Of a stretch of DNA of 64,000 nucleotides, positions 12,886 through 21,540 are shown one piece after another. A program made the translations under genes and the position numbers. Source of the DNA: Euryodendron excelsum (taxonomy: Eukaryota > Streptophyta > Magnoliopsida > Ericales > Pentaphylacaceae); the NCBI GenBank assembly GCA_033060915.1, contig CM065377.1, positions 37,437,683 to 37,501,682 on the forward strand, in the 5' to 3' direction. The notes under the pieces are model-generated. The model ran no database searches, was not told where the DNA came from, and was given only the letters and a program-made list of their open reading frames with translations. Positions within the stretch are counted from its first letter, which is position 1, and each line of letters begins with the position of its first letter.

Positions 12886-13500
12886 AAATGACCGTTTTGT
12901 CCCTGGGCATTCGAACACCCCGGGAACCACATTAGCTCTGGGTATCAAACCAGTAACCTTCTGAGATTACTTCTTATGGTATTCTCAACCTTCCTCTACC
13001 TTTCCAGATCATTCCGAGTCAGTTCCGGCAAACCCGGTACAAAATGACCGTTTTGCCCCTGGTGGGCCGGTCTCCTCTTTCAACCACACTGGCTCTAGGT
13101 ATCAAACCAGTAACCTTCTTAGATTACTTCTTATGGTATTCTCAACCTTCCTCTACCTTTCCAGATCATTCCGAGTCAGTTTCGGCAAACCCGGTACAAA
13201 ATGACCGTTTTGCCCCTGGTGGGCCGGTCTCCTCTTTCGACCACACTGGCTCTGGGTATCAAACCGGTAACCTCCTGAGACTACTTTTTACAGTGTTCTC
13301 AACCTTCCTTTACCTTTCCGGATCATTCCGAGTCAGTTCCGGCAAACCCGGTACAAAATGACCGTTTTGCCCCTGGTGGGCCGGTCTCTATTTCTGACCA
13401 CGCCGGCTCTGGGAATCAAACCGGCAACCTCTGGGAACATTCTAAATAATGTTTCCAGATCCCAAGTCTTCTTCTGGGACAGTCCGAGTTTGTCCCGGCA
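12886..13500 (+). repeat. 157-bp tandem repeat in U3 of LTR D
   Basis: Units begin AAATGACCGTTTTGCCCC at about 12886, 13041, 13198 and 13355; the last three are exactly 157 bases apart. Each unit contains the GGTATCAAACC segment followed by GATCATTCCGAGTCAG and CCCGGTACA. The first and fourth units are more diverged than the middle two. Open reading frames spanning these units (for example 13044-13361) exist because the period carries few stops, and they show no protein signature. Confidence 0.9.
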
Positions 13501-13782
13501 GTTTTCCGGTCCGGTTGATCGTTTTGCCCCTAAAGGCTCAGTCAACCTTTTCGACACATCTTATCCTCACTTTTCAAGTCAAATACCTCCAGGACACTAT
13601 TTGAGTGTTCCTGCTCCCTTCCGGCCTTCCGGGTCATCCCTGGCTCCTTCAAATCATTCCCGGACTTTCCGGAGTCACTCCTAGTGAAACCAGGCTAAAG
13701 TTTACAAGGTAGTCACTAGTACAGGCGCCCAAATCTAGTCAAAGATACGTTGCTTGCCGACCTTAATTGTTTCCTAAATGGC

Positions 13783-13843
13783 TGGCGCCACTAGTAGTGG
13801 CGCCAAGCCAAAAAATGGCTTGGCGCCACTCCTAGTGGCGCCA
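13783..13843 (+). repeat. Near-perfect 28-5-28 foldback hairpin in U3 of LTR D
   Basis: The left arm 13783-13810 and right arm 13816-13843 are reverse complements at 27 of 28 positions, around a five-A loop. Each arm itself contains a smaller palindrome made from two TGGCGCCA palindromes facing each other. The right arm ends 54 bases before the TATA box. The same 28-5-28 geometry occurs in copies F, G and H, and the position is recognisable in A and C. Confidence 0.95.
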
Positions 13844-13856
13844 CTGTATAATTTGG

Positions 13857-13883
13857 CCTGGCGCCACTGCAACAGGCGCCAGG
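13857..13883 (+). repeat. Second U3 inverted repeat next to TATA (LTR D)
   Basis: Arms CCTGGCGCC (13857-13865) and GGCGCCAGG (13875-13883) with a 9-base loop, lying between the large foldback and the TATA box and reusing the same GGCGCC core. Confidence 0.85.
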
Positions 13884-13896
13884 TTTGTCTTCCCTC

Positions 13897-13904
13897 TATA
13901 AATA
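13897..13904 (+). promoter_or_regulatory. TATA box of LTR D
   Basis: TATAAATA in the context CCCTCTATAAATACAGAGCC. Transcription would be expected to start about 30 bases downstream, near 13930. All eight copies that reach this region keep it or a one-base variant, and it fixes the sense strand of the family. Confidence 0.8.
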
Positions 13905-13929
13905 CAGAGCCTCGTTCAACGTGAAAAGG

Positions 13930-14222
13930 GTCTGTAAACTTAACCTAGAAATCACACAATTCGATATACAGAGCTTGAGCACCTCCAAAACCCTAGCCTC
14001 CCTAGGTTTTCCCAAACCCTAGCCACTATACACAAACCCTAGCCTCCTATACACCCATACACACCCCCATACACTCATACACTAGCCTTCAACCATCTTT
14101 GGAAGACTTGAAGAGCTGCCATCCAAAGTTTGAAGACAACCCTTGAAGGTTGAAGAAGAAGATCAAGACGAAGACCGAAGATTGAAGACAGCGCGGCGCG
14201 CAAATTAAAGAAGATACAAGGT
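13930..14222 (+). promoter_or_regulatory. ATG-free leader exon with telo-box motifs and donor-like site (LTR D)
   Basis: From the expected start site to 14220 there is no ATG. The first half holds several AAACCCTAGCC copies, which resemble the plant telo-box (AAACCCTA). The second half is a GAAGAAGATCAAGACGAAG-type purine tract resembling exonic splicing enhancers. It ends AGATACAAG|GTAGGC at 14220/14221, a good plant 5' splice site conserved at the same place in copies C, F, G and H. No acceptor is assigned, so splicing is inferred. Confidence 0.5.
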
Positions 14223-14519
14223 AGGCTTTCTCTTTAAATTTCCGCACTCCCCCCCTCTCTCTTCTCTCTCCAACCCACTTGGGTTTTCTCTATTTTAATC
14301 CCCCATCTCTTTCCCCCCCTTTCTTTGCATGCTTGAAATAAAGGGATTCCCGGTCCATGTGTAGGATTGGACTATTGGAGAGTCACCGTGTCGGGGGCTT
14401 TCTTATAGTCTAACCAGAGATCACGTGGGTCCGGCCCCCTTGATTATATGGTGAAGCCTTAACCTTGTATGTTCACGACCCCCAAATTGCATTGTGCATA
14501 TCATAGTCTTGCATCTTCC

Positions 14520-16500
14520 AAAAAACCGTTTTCAAAGTTGTTTTTCAAAACGTTTTTAAACTTGTTTTCAAAATTGCATCAAAATCTCTTTTTCAAAAAC
14601 TTGTTTTCAAAACCACAATTCTAGGGTGATTCTAGCCTTTCCATGGCTAGAGTTGCTTTAGGAAAGTGTTATATTAAAAGTGGCATTTTGGTCTATATTT
14701 TCAAACCTTGTTTTCAAAACCACTTTCTTAAAGTGGTTCTAGCCCTCTTATGGCTGGAATTGCTTTAGGAAAGTGAGATGCTTTTACTCCTTCTAAAAAC
14801 TTTCTCTCTTCAAAAATCTCTTCCTCAAAATCTCTTTTTCAACATACTTTCCTAAAACTCTCCTCTCCAAAATGGTTTTCAAAAACTCCCTTTCAAAATC
14901 TCTTTTTCAAAACTCTCTTTTTCAACTCCTTTCCAAAACTTTCTTTCTTCAAAATTCACTTTCTAAAAACACTCCCTAAAAATCTTTCTAAAAACTCTCC
15001 TCCCGGAATCTTCCTTCTAGAAATTCCCCTGTAGGATTTTCTTTCTAAACTCTACATTTCCAAAAACATGCTTTCCAAAAAACTCCTCCCTAGGATTCCC
15101 TTCTAGAAAACTTTCGTTTCTAAAAACGCACTTTCCAAAAATCCTCTTTCCTTAGAGCCCACGATTAGGAAATCCTAATTTTCTGTCCAAAAATATGATT
15201 TTCAAACTTTGCCCCAAACCTAGGTTTTCAAAACCTCTAGTTTTCACATCCAAAATATACATGTTTCCAAAACTTATTTTCTACGTCAAAACTATGGTTT
15301 TTCAAATCTAGGGTTTCCAGAATCTCCCTTTCCAAATCCTTGCCAAATCAAATCTTCCCTTTAGGAAACAAAATCAAACCTTTGCTTTAGGAAACCAAAT
15401 CCAATCTCCCCGTTTAGGAAACTAGATCCTATCCTCCGTTTTTGGAAACAAAATCAAACCCTTGCTTTTAGAAACTAAATCCAATCCCTTCCTAACCCAA
15501 ACCTTTCTTAATTCAATTCCTTCCTAAACCATAAGTTTCCTAAACCTAAACTTTAAACCTTTCCTTAGGTTCCAAAATCCAACTCTTCCCTAATTCAAAT
15601 CCTTCCTAAACTTCTACTTTCCTAAATCTTAAGTTTCCAAAACTTAAACATAGAAATCTTTCCTAAACTTTAAAACTCAACTTTCAAATCTTTCCAAGTT
15701 CAACCCTTTCCTAATTCTACCCCTTTCCAAAATCTTTTTCAAATCCAAGCTTTCAAATCTTTCCTAAACTCAAACCTTTCCTAATCTCAAGATTTTCTAA
15801 AACTCTAAAACTTTCTAAATCTTAAACTTTCTAAATTTCAAATCTTTCCAAATTCAAAACTTTCTAAATTTGAAACCTTCTTAAGTTAAATCTTTCTAAA
15901 CCTAAAAACTTTCTAAATTCTAAACTTTCCAAAACTTCAAAATCTTTTCAAATCTAGAACTTTTCTAAACTCAAAACTTTCTTAATTTAAGACTTTCTTA
16001 AGTTGAAACTTTCTTAATTCAAACATTTCCTAAATCGAAAACTTTCCTTTTTCAAAACCTTTCTAAACTCAATACTTTCCTAAAACAACACTTTCCTACG
16101 TGAAAACTTTCTTAAACCTGAAACTTTCCTAAAGTGAAAACTTTCCTAAACCCAAAACTTTCTTAATTCAGAACTTTCCTAATTTCAAAACTTTCCAAAA
16201 ATAAAACTTTCTTAATTCAGAACTTTCCTAATTTGAAACTTCCCTAATTCGAACCTTTCCTAAATCCAATCTTTCTTAATCTCAAGTCTTCCCTAGGTCT
16301 CCTACCTTTCCTAAGTCTAGGTTTCCTAAACTTCCATCTTTCCTAAAACCAAATCTTTCCAAAACCTATCTTTCCAAAGCAAGTCCAATTGTTTCAATTT
16401 CAATCTCAAATATCTTCTTCCAATTTCAAATCAAATTCAATTTTCAATTCAATCTCTCAATCTTCCAATCCAATCTCTCTTTTCAAATCAATCCCTTTTC
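14520..16500 (+). repeat. G-depleted CTTTCCTAAA-type degenerate tract (LTR D leader/U5)
   Basis: About 2 kb built from degenerate words such as CTTTCCTAAA, AATCTTTCC and AAACTTTC at roughly 10- to 15-base intervals, with very little G on the sense strand. The corresponding region of copies A, C, E, F, H and I is purine-rich on the plus strand because they are inverted. It has no coding potential. Scattered ORFs in these tracts are low-complexity Phe/Ser/Asn-rich or Lys/Glu-rich strings. Confidence 0.8.
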
Positions 16501-16514
16501 AATCGGACTCCGGT

Positions 16515-16975
16515 CCGAACTACGACTGACCTGATTCCCCCAAAGGGATACGTAGGCAACCTTCATAGGTGCGGTCACAATATTTTTCAAACTTTCAATT
16601 CCACCCTCATGGGTGTGGTTTCCAAAATCTTTCCAAATTTTAAATTCCAATCAATTTTCAAATTTCAATTTTTCTATTTTCAAAGTTTCCAATTTCAATA
16701 CCATCTTTTCAAATCAAATCAATTTATTTTCAAATCAATTTCTATTTTCCAATTTTTTCATCTTGCACTTGCATATCATGCATCATGCTAAATTAGTTTT
16801 CAAACATTATTTTTCAAAGTGAATAGAATTGAACCATTAGTTAGTTAAAGACTCTCATAGGTGAATCTAAAGTAGATTGACATGTAGGTACCGAAAGGGC
16901 GGGGTAGGGTGATAGCTTAGTGCGTCTTCCCTACACGTAACCAACCTCCGAACTTAGAATCACTGTTTTTGAAAG
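16515..16975 (+). other. Conserved terminal blocks of LTR D
   Basis: Two blocks are strongly conserved among all copies. One reads CGAACTACGACTGACCTGATTC then GGATACGTAGGCAACC and a TGCGGTCAC end (about 16515-16580). The other runs GACATGTAGGTACC...GGGTAGGGTGAT...CTTCCCTACACGTAACC (about 16855-16970). In D, as in H and I, a second partial copy of the ACCCTCATGGGTG element follows the first block, which ties these three copies into one subfamily. Confidence 0.75.
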
Positions 16976-17324
16976 ACCAAAACGGAGTTATTTTTCAAAA
17001 AGGGCTACATGTTTTCCAAAGGTTGCCAAACAACTCGTTTTCCTAAAAAACCCTCTCTTGAGGAGATATTTTTCAAATCGTTTTTCAAAACCCTAAGTGT
17101 AGTCTTCGGATTATGCTTAGTTTTTAGGTGACCTAACTCACCTTAATCAAGTTAGGTGGCGACTCCGAATCTTTTTCAAAAAGCCCTTTATTTCAAATCT
17201 GTTTTCAATTCAAACCTAGTCGCACTCATTCTTTTAGGGGGGTGAGTTCTAACAAGAGAGTACAGCATTTTTCCCGCTTTGGTGAGTATTCCTCGAGTGC
17301 GAAAAATCTGGGCGCGACAACTGA

Positions 17325-18090
17325 CTGGAAGGCATTTAAACATGCCGGATCATCTTTAAGATGATCTTGGAAAGATGGACTTACCACTCTGAGGACTTAG
17401 GTACTTTCTCAAGAAGCGTGCCAGAAAAGGCCCAGGGGCAGTTTAGTCATTTTTTACCGAAGTGGGCTAGCAGGCACTGGTGTTGACCCGGGTTTTAAGT
17501 ATTTCCATGAATCTGGCAGTCTGTGACGAGTTAGTTTCCAAAGGTATCTTGTCCTTTGGTAAACGTATCACGGCCAAGAGGCGAATTCGGTCCCGTGACA
17601 TAGGGGGTTTGTTGGCAATTCCCAATGTTGATCTGTTTGTGAATGTTGCTGCCACTCTTATGGTGCACGTTCATTCCAAAGACTACCTGAACTCGGGAAG
17701 CTACTACGCGGACTTACAGTAAGTCCCTTTAACCTTCTCGACGATTTTGAAGGGACTTACCATTCTAAAGAGTTTTCTCGAAAAAAGTGCCGAACTGGAT
17801 GATCTTACTACCTGAGGGACCAACTTTCTCGAAAGGTATGCCGGATTTGATTTGAATTGGAATCGGATTGAAATTGAATTTGAGATTGAACTGGGGCCTT
17901 ATCGTCTATAGGAAGACGTGCCAACTAGAATAAGATCGAGAAATGCCACAAGGGCATTTTGGTTATTTTGCCTGTATTGGATTGATGGGCCCGCAAAGTG
18001 ATGGATTAAATGGATTGAGTTTGAAAATTTTATTTGTGTGAGTCCGGTCAAACTGGAGATTGCCAAGCGGGCAAAAATGGGGTGCTTACA
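17325..18090 (-). mobile_element. LTR copy C, part 2 (sense 5' part)
   Basis: Continuation of C after the D insertion; plus-strand sequence resumes directly from the 12733 break and ends GGCAAAAATGGGGTGCTTACA at 18090. It includes a diverged single unit of the AGT(A/G)TTTCC dyad element near 17497 and purine-rich spacer. The ORF pair at 17467-17722 lies in LTR sequence and is also present in A at 4548-4839, so it is a repeat by-product. Confidence 0.85.
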
Positions 18091-20018
18091 CCCTTAACCC
18101 TGGGATAACCTAACCTTAGTTAGTTAACCCTAATTCAATCCAACCATAGGTTAGCCTGACTGTAGTTGATTAACTCTAGGTCAATCCAACCCTACTTCAA
18201 CCCAGCCCAAGTTAGTTAACCTTAGGTCATTCCAACCATGGTTAGAAGGCTTCAAAAACTCCAATTCTAAACTTCTTACAAACCCTTTTTCAATTACAAA
18301 AATCATTTACGTGGTATGCATTGAAAAAGATTCTACTCTCTTGAGTTTTCAAAAATCAATTCAAAAGTCTTTTCTAATTCTTCCATACCCTATTGCAAAA
18401 TGTTTTCAAGAATTCTCTTAAACTTGTCTTGATAAAAGTGGATATACATTTACCATTTCCACAAACTATTTCGAAAGTGATTTCAAAACTCACAACTCTA
18501 AAGGTGATCTTAACCCTCTCATGGTTTAGGTTTCCTTAGAGAAAGTGGCACATCAAGTGGGGCCTTCTAAGGTCCATATAGGTGTTGAACACTAAATGCT
18601 TTTCAAAAACCCTTTTTAAAAGTCTTTTTCAAACATCAAATTCTTGAAGCAATTCTAATCGTTCCATGGTTAGGATTGTTCAAGTGTAAGTGAGATATTC
18701 CAAAAGAGTTCTATAATCCTAAAGTTTTAAAAACCAAAGGAATGTCGCTAGCCTCTTTTCCAAACATATTTTCAAAACTCATAGCCCTAAAGGAGTTTAG
18801 TTCTTCAATGACTAACTTCTTAAAGATGATGAAACATTAAACATACATTTCATAAGGTATTCAAAAACTACTTTCAAAAGCTTCTCAAAGATGAGTTCAT
18901 AAAAGCATTTCCAATCCAAACTCTACCTCCAAAACATTCAAAACAAGACTTCAAAACATTTCCAAAACTCCCTTCAATGGGTTTAAAACATTTTCAAAAC
19001 TTCCTTGAGTTATTTCAAAACATTTTCAAAACTCCCTTGAGTTATTCAAAGCACTTCCAAAACTCCCTTGAGTTGCTTCTAAAATATTTCAAAGCTATCT
19101 TCAGTTAATTTCAAAGACATTTAAAATTATCTTCAAACCTGATTTCAAAAACACTACAAACATCCCAAATCCTATTCAAAGGCATTTTTTTAAACTCTCA
19201 AATTCTCTTTTTCCAAAGATCTCAAAGTGTCATCAGAGCTTCTCAAAGACCTCAATGTGTCTTCAAAGCATTCCAAAGGCCCCAATGTGCCTCTTTTCTA
19301 TCGGGCTCTTGCCCAAACTACGAATGACCTGATTCTCAAAAAATGAGATACGTAGGCAACCTTGAAATAGGTGTAGTCATAACTTTGTTTTAAGTAAAAT
19401 TCCCTTTTCAAAAAAATGTTGTCAAGTCTAAATTATTTTCAAAAACCTTCTTCAAATTTGATCCTTTCAAGTTTTTCAAAACTTGCATCATTACATCATC
19501 TCATCCTAAAAGTGATAACCAAATCATTTTTCAAAATTCTAAAGTGGATATTAAGTGGATATTAGCAATCAGTTATTCAAGTGAGTGAACCAAGGGTGAT
19601 TAGACATTTAGATACTGAAAGGGTGGGATAAGGTGATGATCTTAGGATATCTTCCCTATACATAACCAACCCCCGAACCATAGATTTCTATTTTAAAGAC
19701 CAAAATTAGAGTTACGTTTTCAAAATGGCTTTAACACTTTTAAAAAGGTACTAAGACTTCTTTTCCAAAAGCCTTCTTAAGAAAAGCATTTTCAAAACCT
19801 TTTCAAAAAACTTAAGTTTAATCTTCGGATTGCACTTAGTTTTAGGTGACCTAACACACCTTAAAAAAGTTAGGTAGCGACTCCAAACTTTTTCCAAAAG
19901 CTTTTGTTCAATTTTAAATTCAAACTTAGTCGCACTCGTCCTTCTAGGAGGATGAGTTCTAACGAGAAAGTACCACGTGTTTCCCACATTCTCAAGTGCA
20001 AAAAACTAGGGCGCAACA
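18091..20018 (+). mobile_element. LTR copy B, right part (sense 3' end)
   Basis: Resumes the CCCTAGGTTAACC-rich text left at 8934. It contains the reversed GTAGTTCGGG/GGTTGCCTACGTATC block (19310-19385) and terminal block (19570-19685), and ends AACTAGGGCGCAACA at 20018. No duplication matches the left flank (GCAGT at 5734-5738 against ATAAT at 20019-20023). B may therefore have formed by recombination between different insertions or lost a flank. It butts directly against the hAT coding sequence. Confidence 0.78.
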
Positions 20019-21225
20019 ATAATTTTATTCGGAAACTTCGTCTTAGTATTAAGTATGTGAAACAATCCCCAATGAGAAAAAATAATTTCAAAATCATTAC
20101 ATCAAGTTTCAATTTAGATTGCAGGACAAAGTTATGCACTAATTGTCTAACTAGATGGAATGCTACATATACCATGATTGAGTCTGCCATTTGCTATAAG
20201 AATGCCTTTTTGCATATGGGGATGTGAGATTCTAATTTTAGAATGAAGTTAACTAAAGATGAATGGGAAAAAGTGATAGTTATGCACAAATTCTTGAAAG
20301 TCTTTTATGAAGTGACATGCTTGTTTTCTGGAATAAAGTACCCTACAGCAAATTTGTACTTTCGAGAGATGTGGAAAGTTCATTCTCGCTTGTTAGAAGT
20401 TATGAGAAGGGATGATAATAATTTCATGATGGATATAGTGATTGAGATACAAGAAAAATTTAGAAAGTATTGGATCGAGTATAATTTTATCTTATCATAT
20501 GCTGCAATTTTAGATCCTCGGTACAAAGTAAAATTTGTTAAGTATTGTTATACCAAGCTATATGGTAGTAGTGCAGAGAATCACATTAACACTATTGTTA
20601 GCACTCTTTATAACTTGTTTGATGAATATATTCATCATTTTGTACTGGCCTCTTCAAGAACTACTTATTTATCTGTTGTGGGTACTAATGAGACTAATGA
20701 GGGAGAGGATGAATTTAAAGACTATGAGAGATTTCAAGGCATGAGGTCTAGAACACAAACTGAGAAGTCCCAATTAGACCTTTATTTGGAGGAACCAAGT
20801 CATGAGCTGAACAGTGAGTTGGATGTTTTAGAGTATTGGAATGCTTGTTCTATGTGGTATCAAGAACTTGCAAAAATGGCTTGTGATTTTTTGGCAATTC
20901 CAGTGTCAACAGTTGCCTCAGAGTTTGCTTTTAGCACTGGACGTCGAGTGATAAGCCCTTTTTGAAGTTCTTTAAAATCAAATACTGTGCAAGCTTTGAT
21001 ATGCTTTTAAGTTTGGATGCGAGCATAAAATAGAGCAAGTAAGTGGTTAAATTTAATTTATAGTTACATAATTTATTTTTTATTTTTGAGTATCACTAGT
21101 AAAAGCTAAATTGAATGTAGGAAAATTAGGTTGTTCACAACCTACCATTGAAGATAATGATTCAAGCTCTTTAGAAGAAGATGGTGAGGGAGATGGAAAT
21201 GAATATGAATTTGAGGTACTTTAAA
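20019..21225 (+). pseudogene. hAT-family transposase fragment (RICESLEEPER/BED-type), 5'-truncated
   Basis: One reading frame encodes the middle and C-terminal part of a plant hAT transposase. It starts in the catalytic region (YVKQSPMRKNNFK, then a TRWNATYTMIESA block), passes YPTANLYF and LSYAAILDPRYK, and ends with the dimerisation region, marked by YWNA, LAIPVSTVASEFAFSTG and RRVISPF. The BED zinc finger and N-terminus are missing, since LTR B replaces everything upstream of 20019. Two in-frame TGA codons (20225-20227 and 20963-20965) fall where the family usually has Arg, consistent with CGA-to-TGA decay. An acidic Glu/Asp-rich segment at about 21110-21225 probably represents a terminal exon after a short intron. 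No terminal inverted repeat was identified. It is inactive. Confidence 0.88.
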
Positions 21226-21540
21226 TCATGTTATGTTGTATATCATTTAAAACACAATAGAGATGTTGTTTCTAATTTGTAGATCGTGTTGTTTTATGTG
21301 AATGCTAACCTATTTTATTGTTCTATTCAGTTATTATTGTGAACTTGTTGAAGGAGGAGAAGTTGGGGCTTATTGGAATTTTATGACTCAACCATCTTCT
21401 TTGAGCTATAATTATCTTTATTAGTTTCATGGTTATGTAATTTAAACTTGTGGACAATGTGAGGGTTGGAACTTGCGGTGTTTATTAGGAAAATTGGCTC
21501 ATTTTGAGCCATGTAAATTGAGAGCTAAAATGTCTTTAGG
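21226..21540. other. Probable hAT 3' flank, no gene
   Basis: AT-rich, non-coding. It may be the 3' untranslated end of the hAT element, but no inverted terminus or 8-bp duplication could be recognised. Confidence 0.35.

Larger units (their letters stand above)
12734..17319 (+). mobile_element. LTR copy D: complete 4.59-kb solo LTR with perfect target duplication
   Basis: Reads TGTAAGCACCCCATTTTTGCC at 12734 to AAATCTGGGCGCGACA at 17319, flanked by perfect 5-bp duplications ACTGA (12729-12733 and 17320-17324). TG...CA ends, a 5-bp duplication and no internal region identify a solo LTR. Layout: U3 12734-13930 with a 157-bp tandem repeat, foldback hairpin and TATA; an ATG-free leader to a donor-like site at 14221; a G-poor CT-rich tract to about 16500; then conserved terminal blocks (16520-16975) and the terminus. 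It is the youngest insertion in nest 1. Tat/Ogre-type Ty3/gypsy elements are known for multi-kilobase LTRs, so I infer that class, but no pol is physically attached. Confidence 0.93.

Noticed and set aside
13044..13684. Overlapping 105- to 108-residue ORFs in LTR D, with similar ones at 33392-33718 and 57431-57772
   Set aside because: They follow the 157-bp tandem repeat and appear in several copies in either orientation, with no domain; repeat by-products.
20019..20023. Target duplication for LTR B
   Set aside because: GCAGT on the left and ATAAT on the right do not match, so none is claimed.
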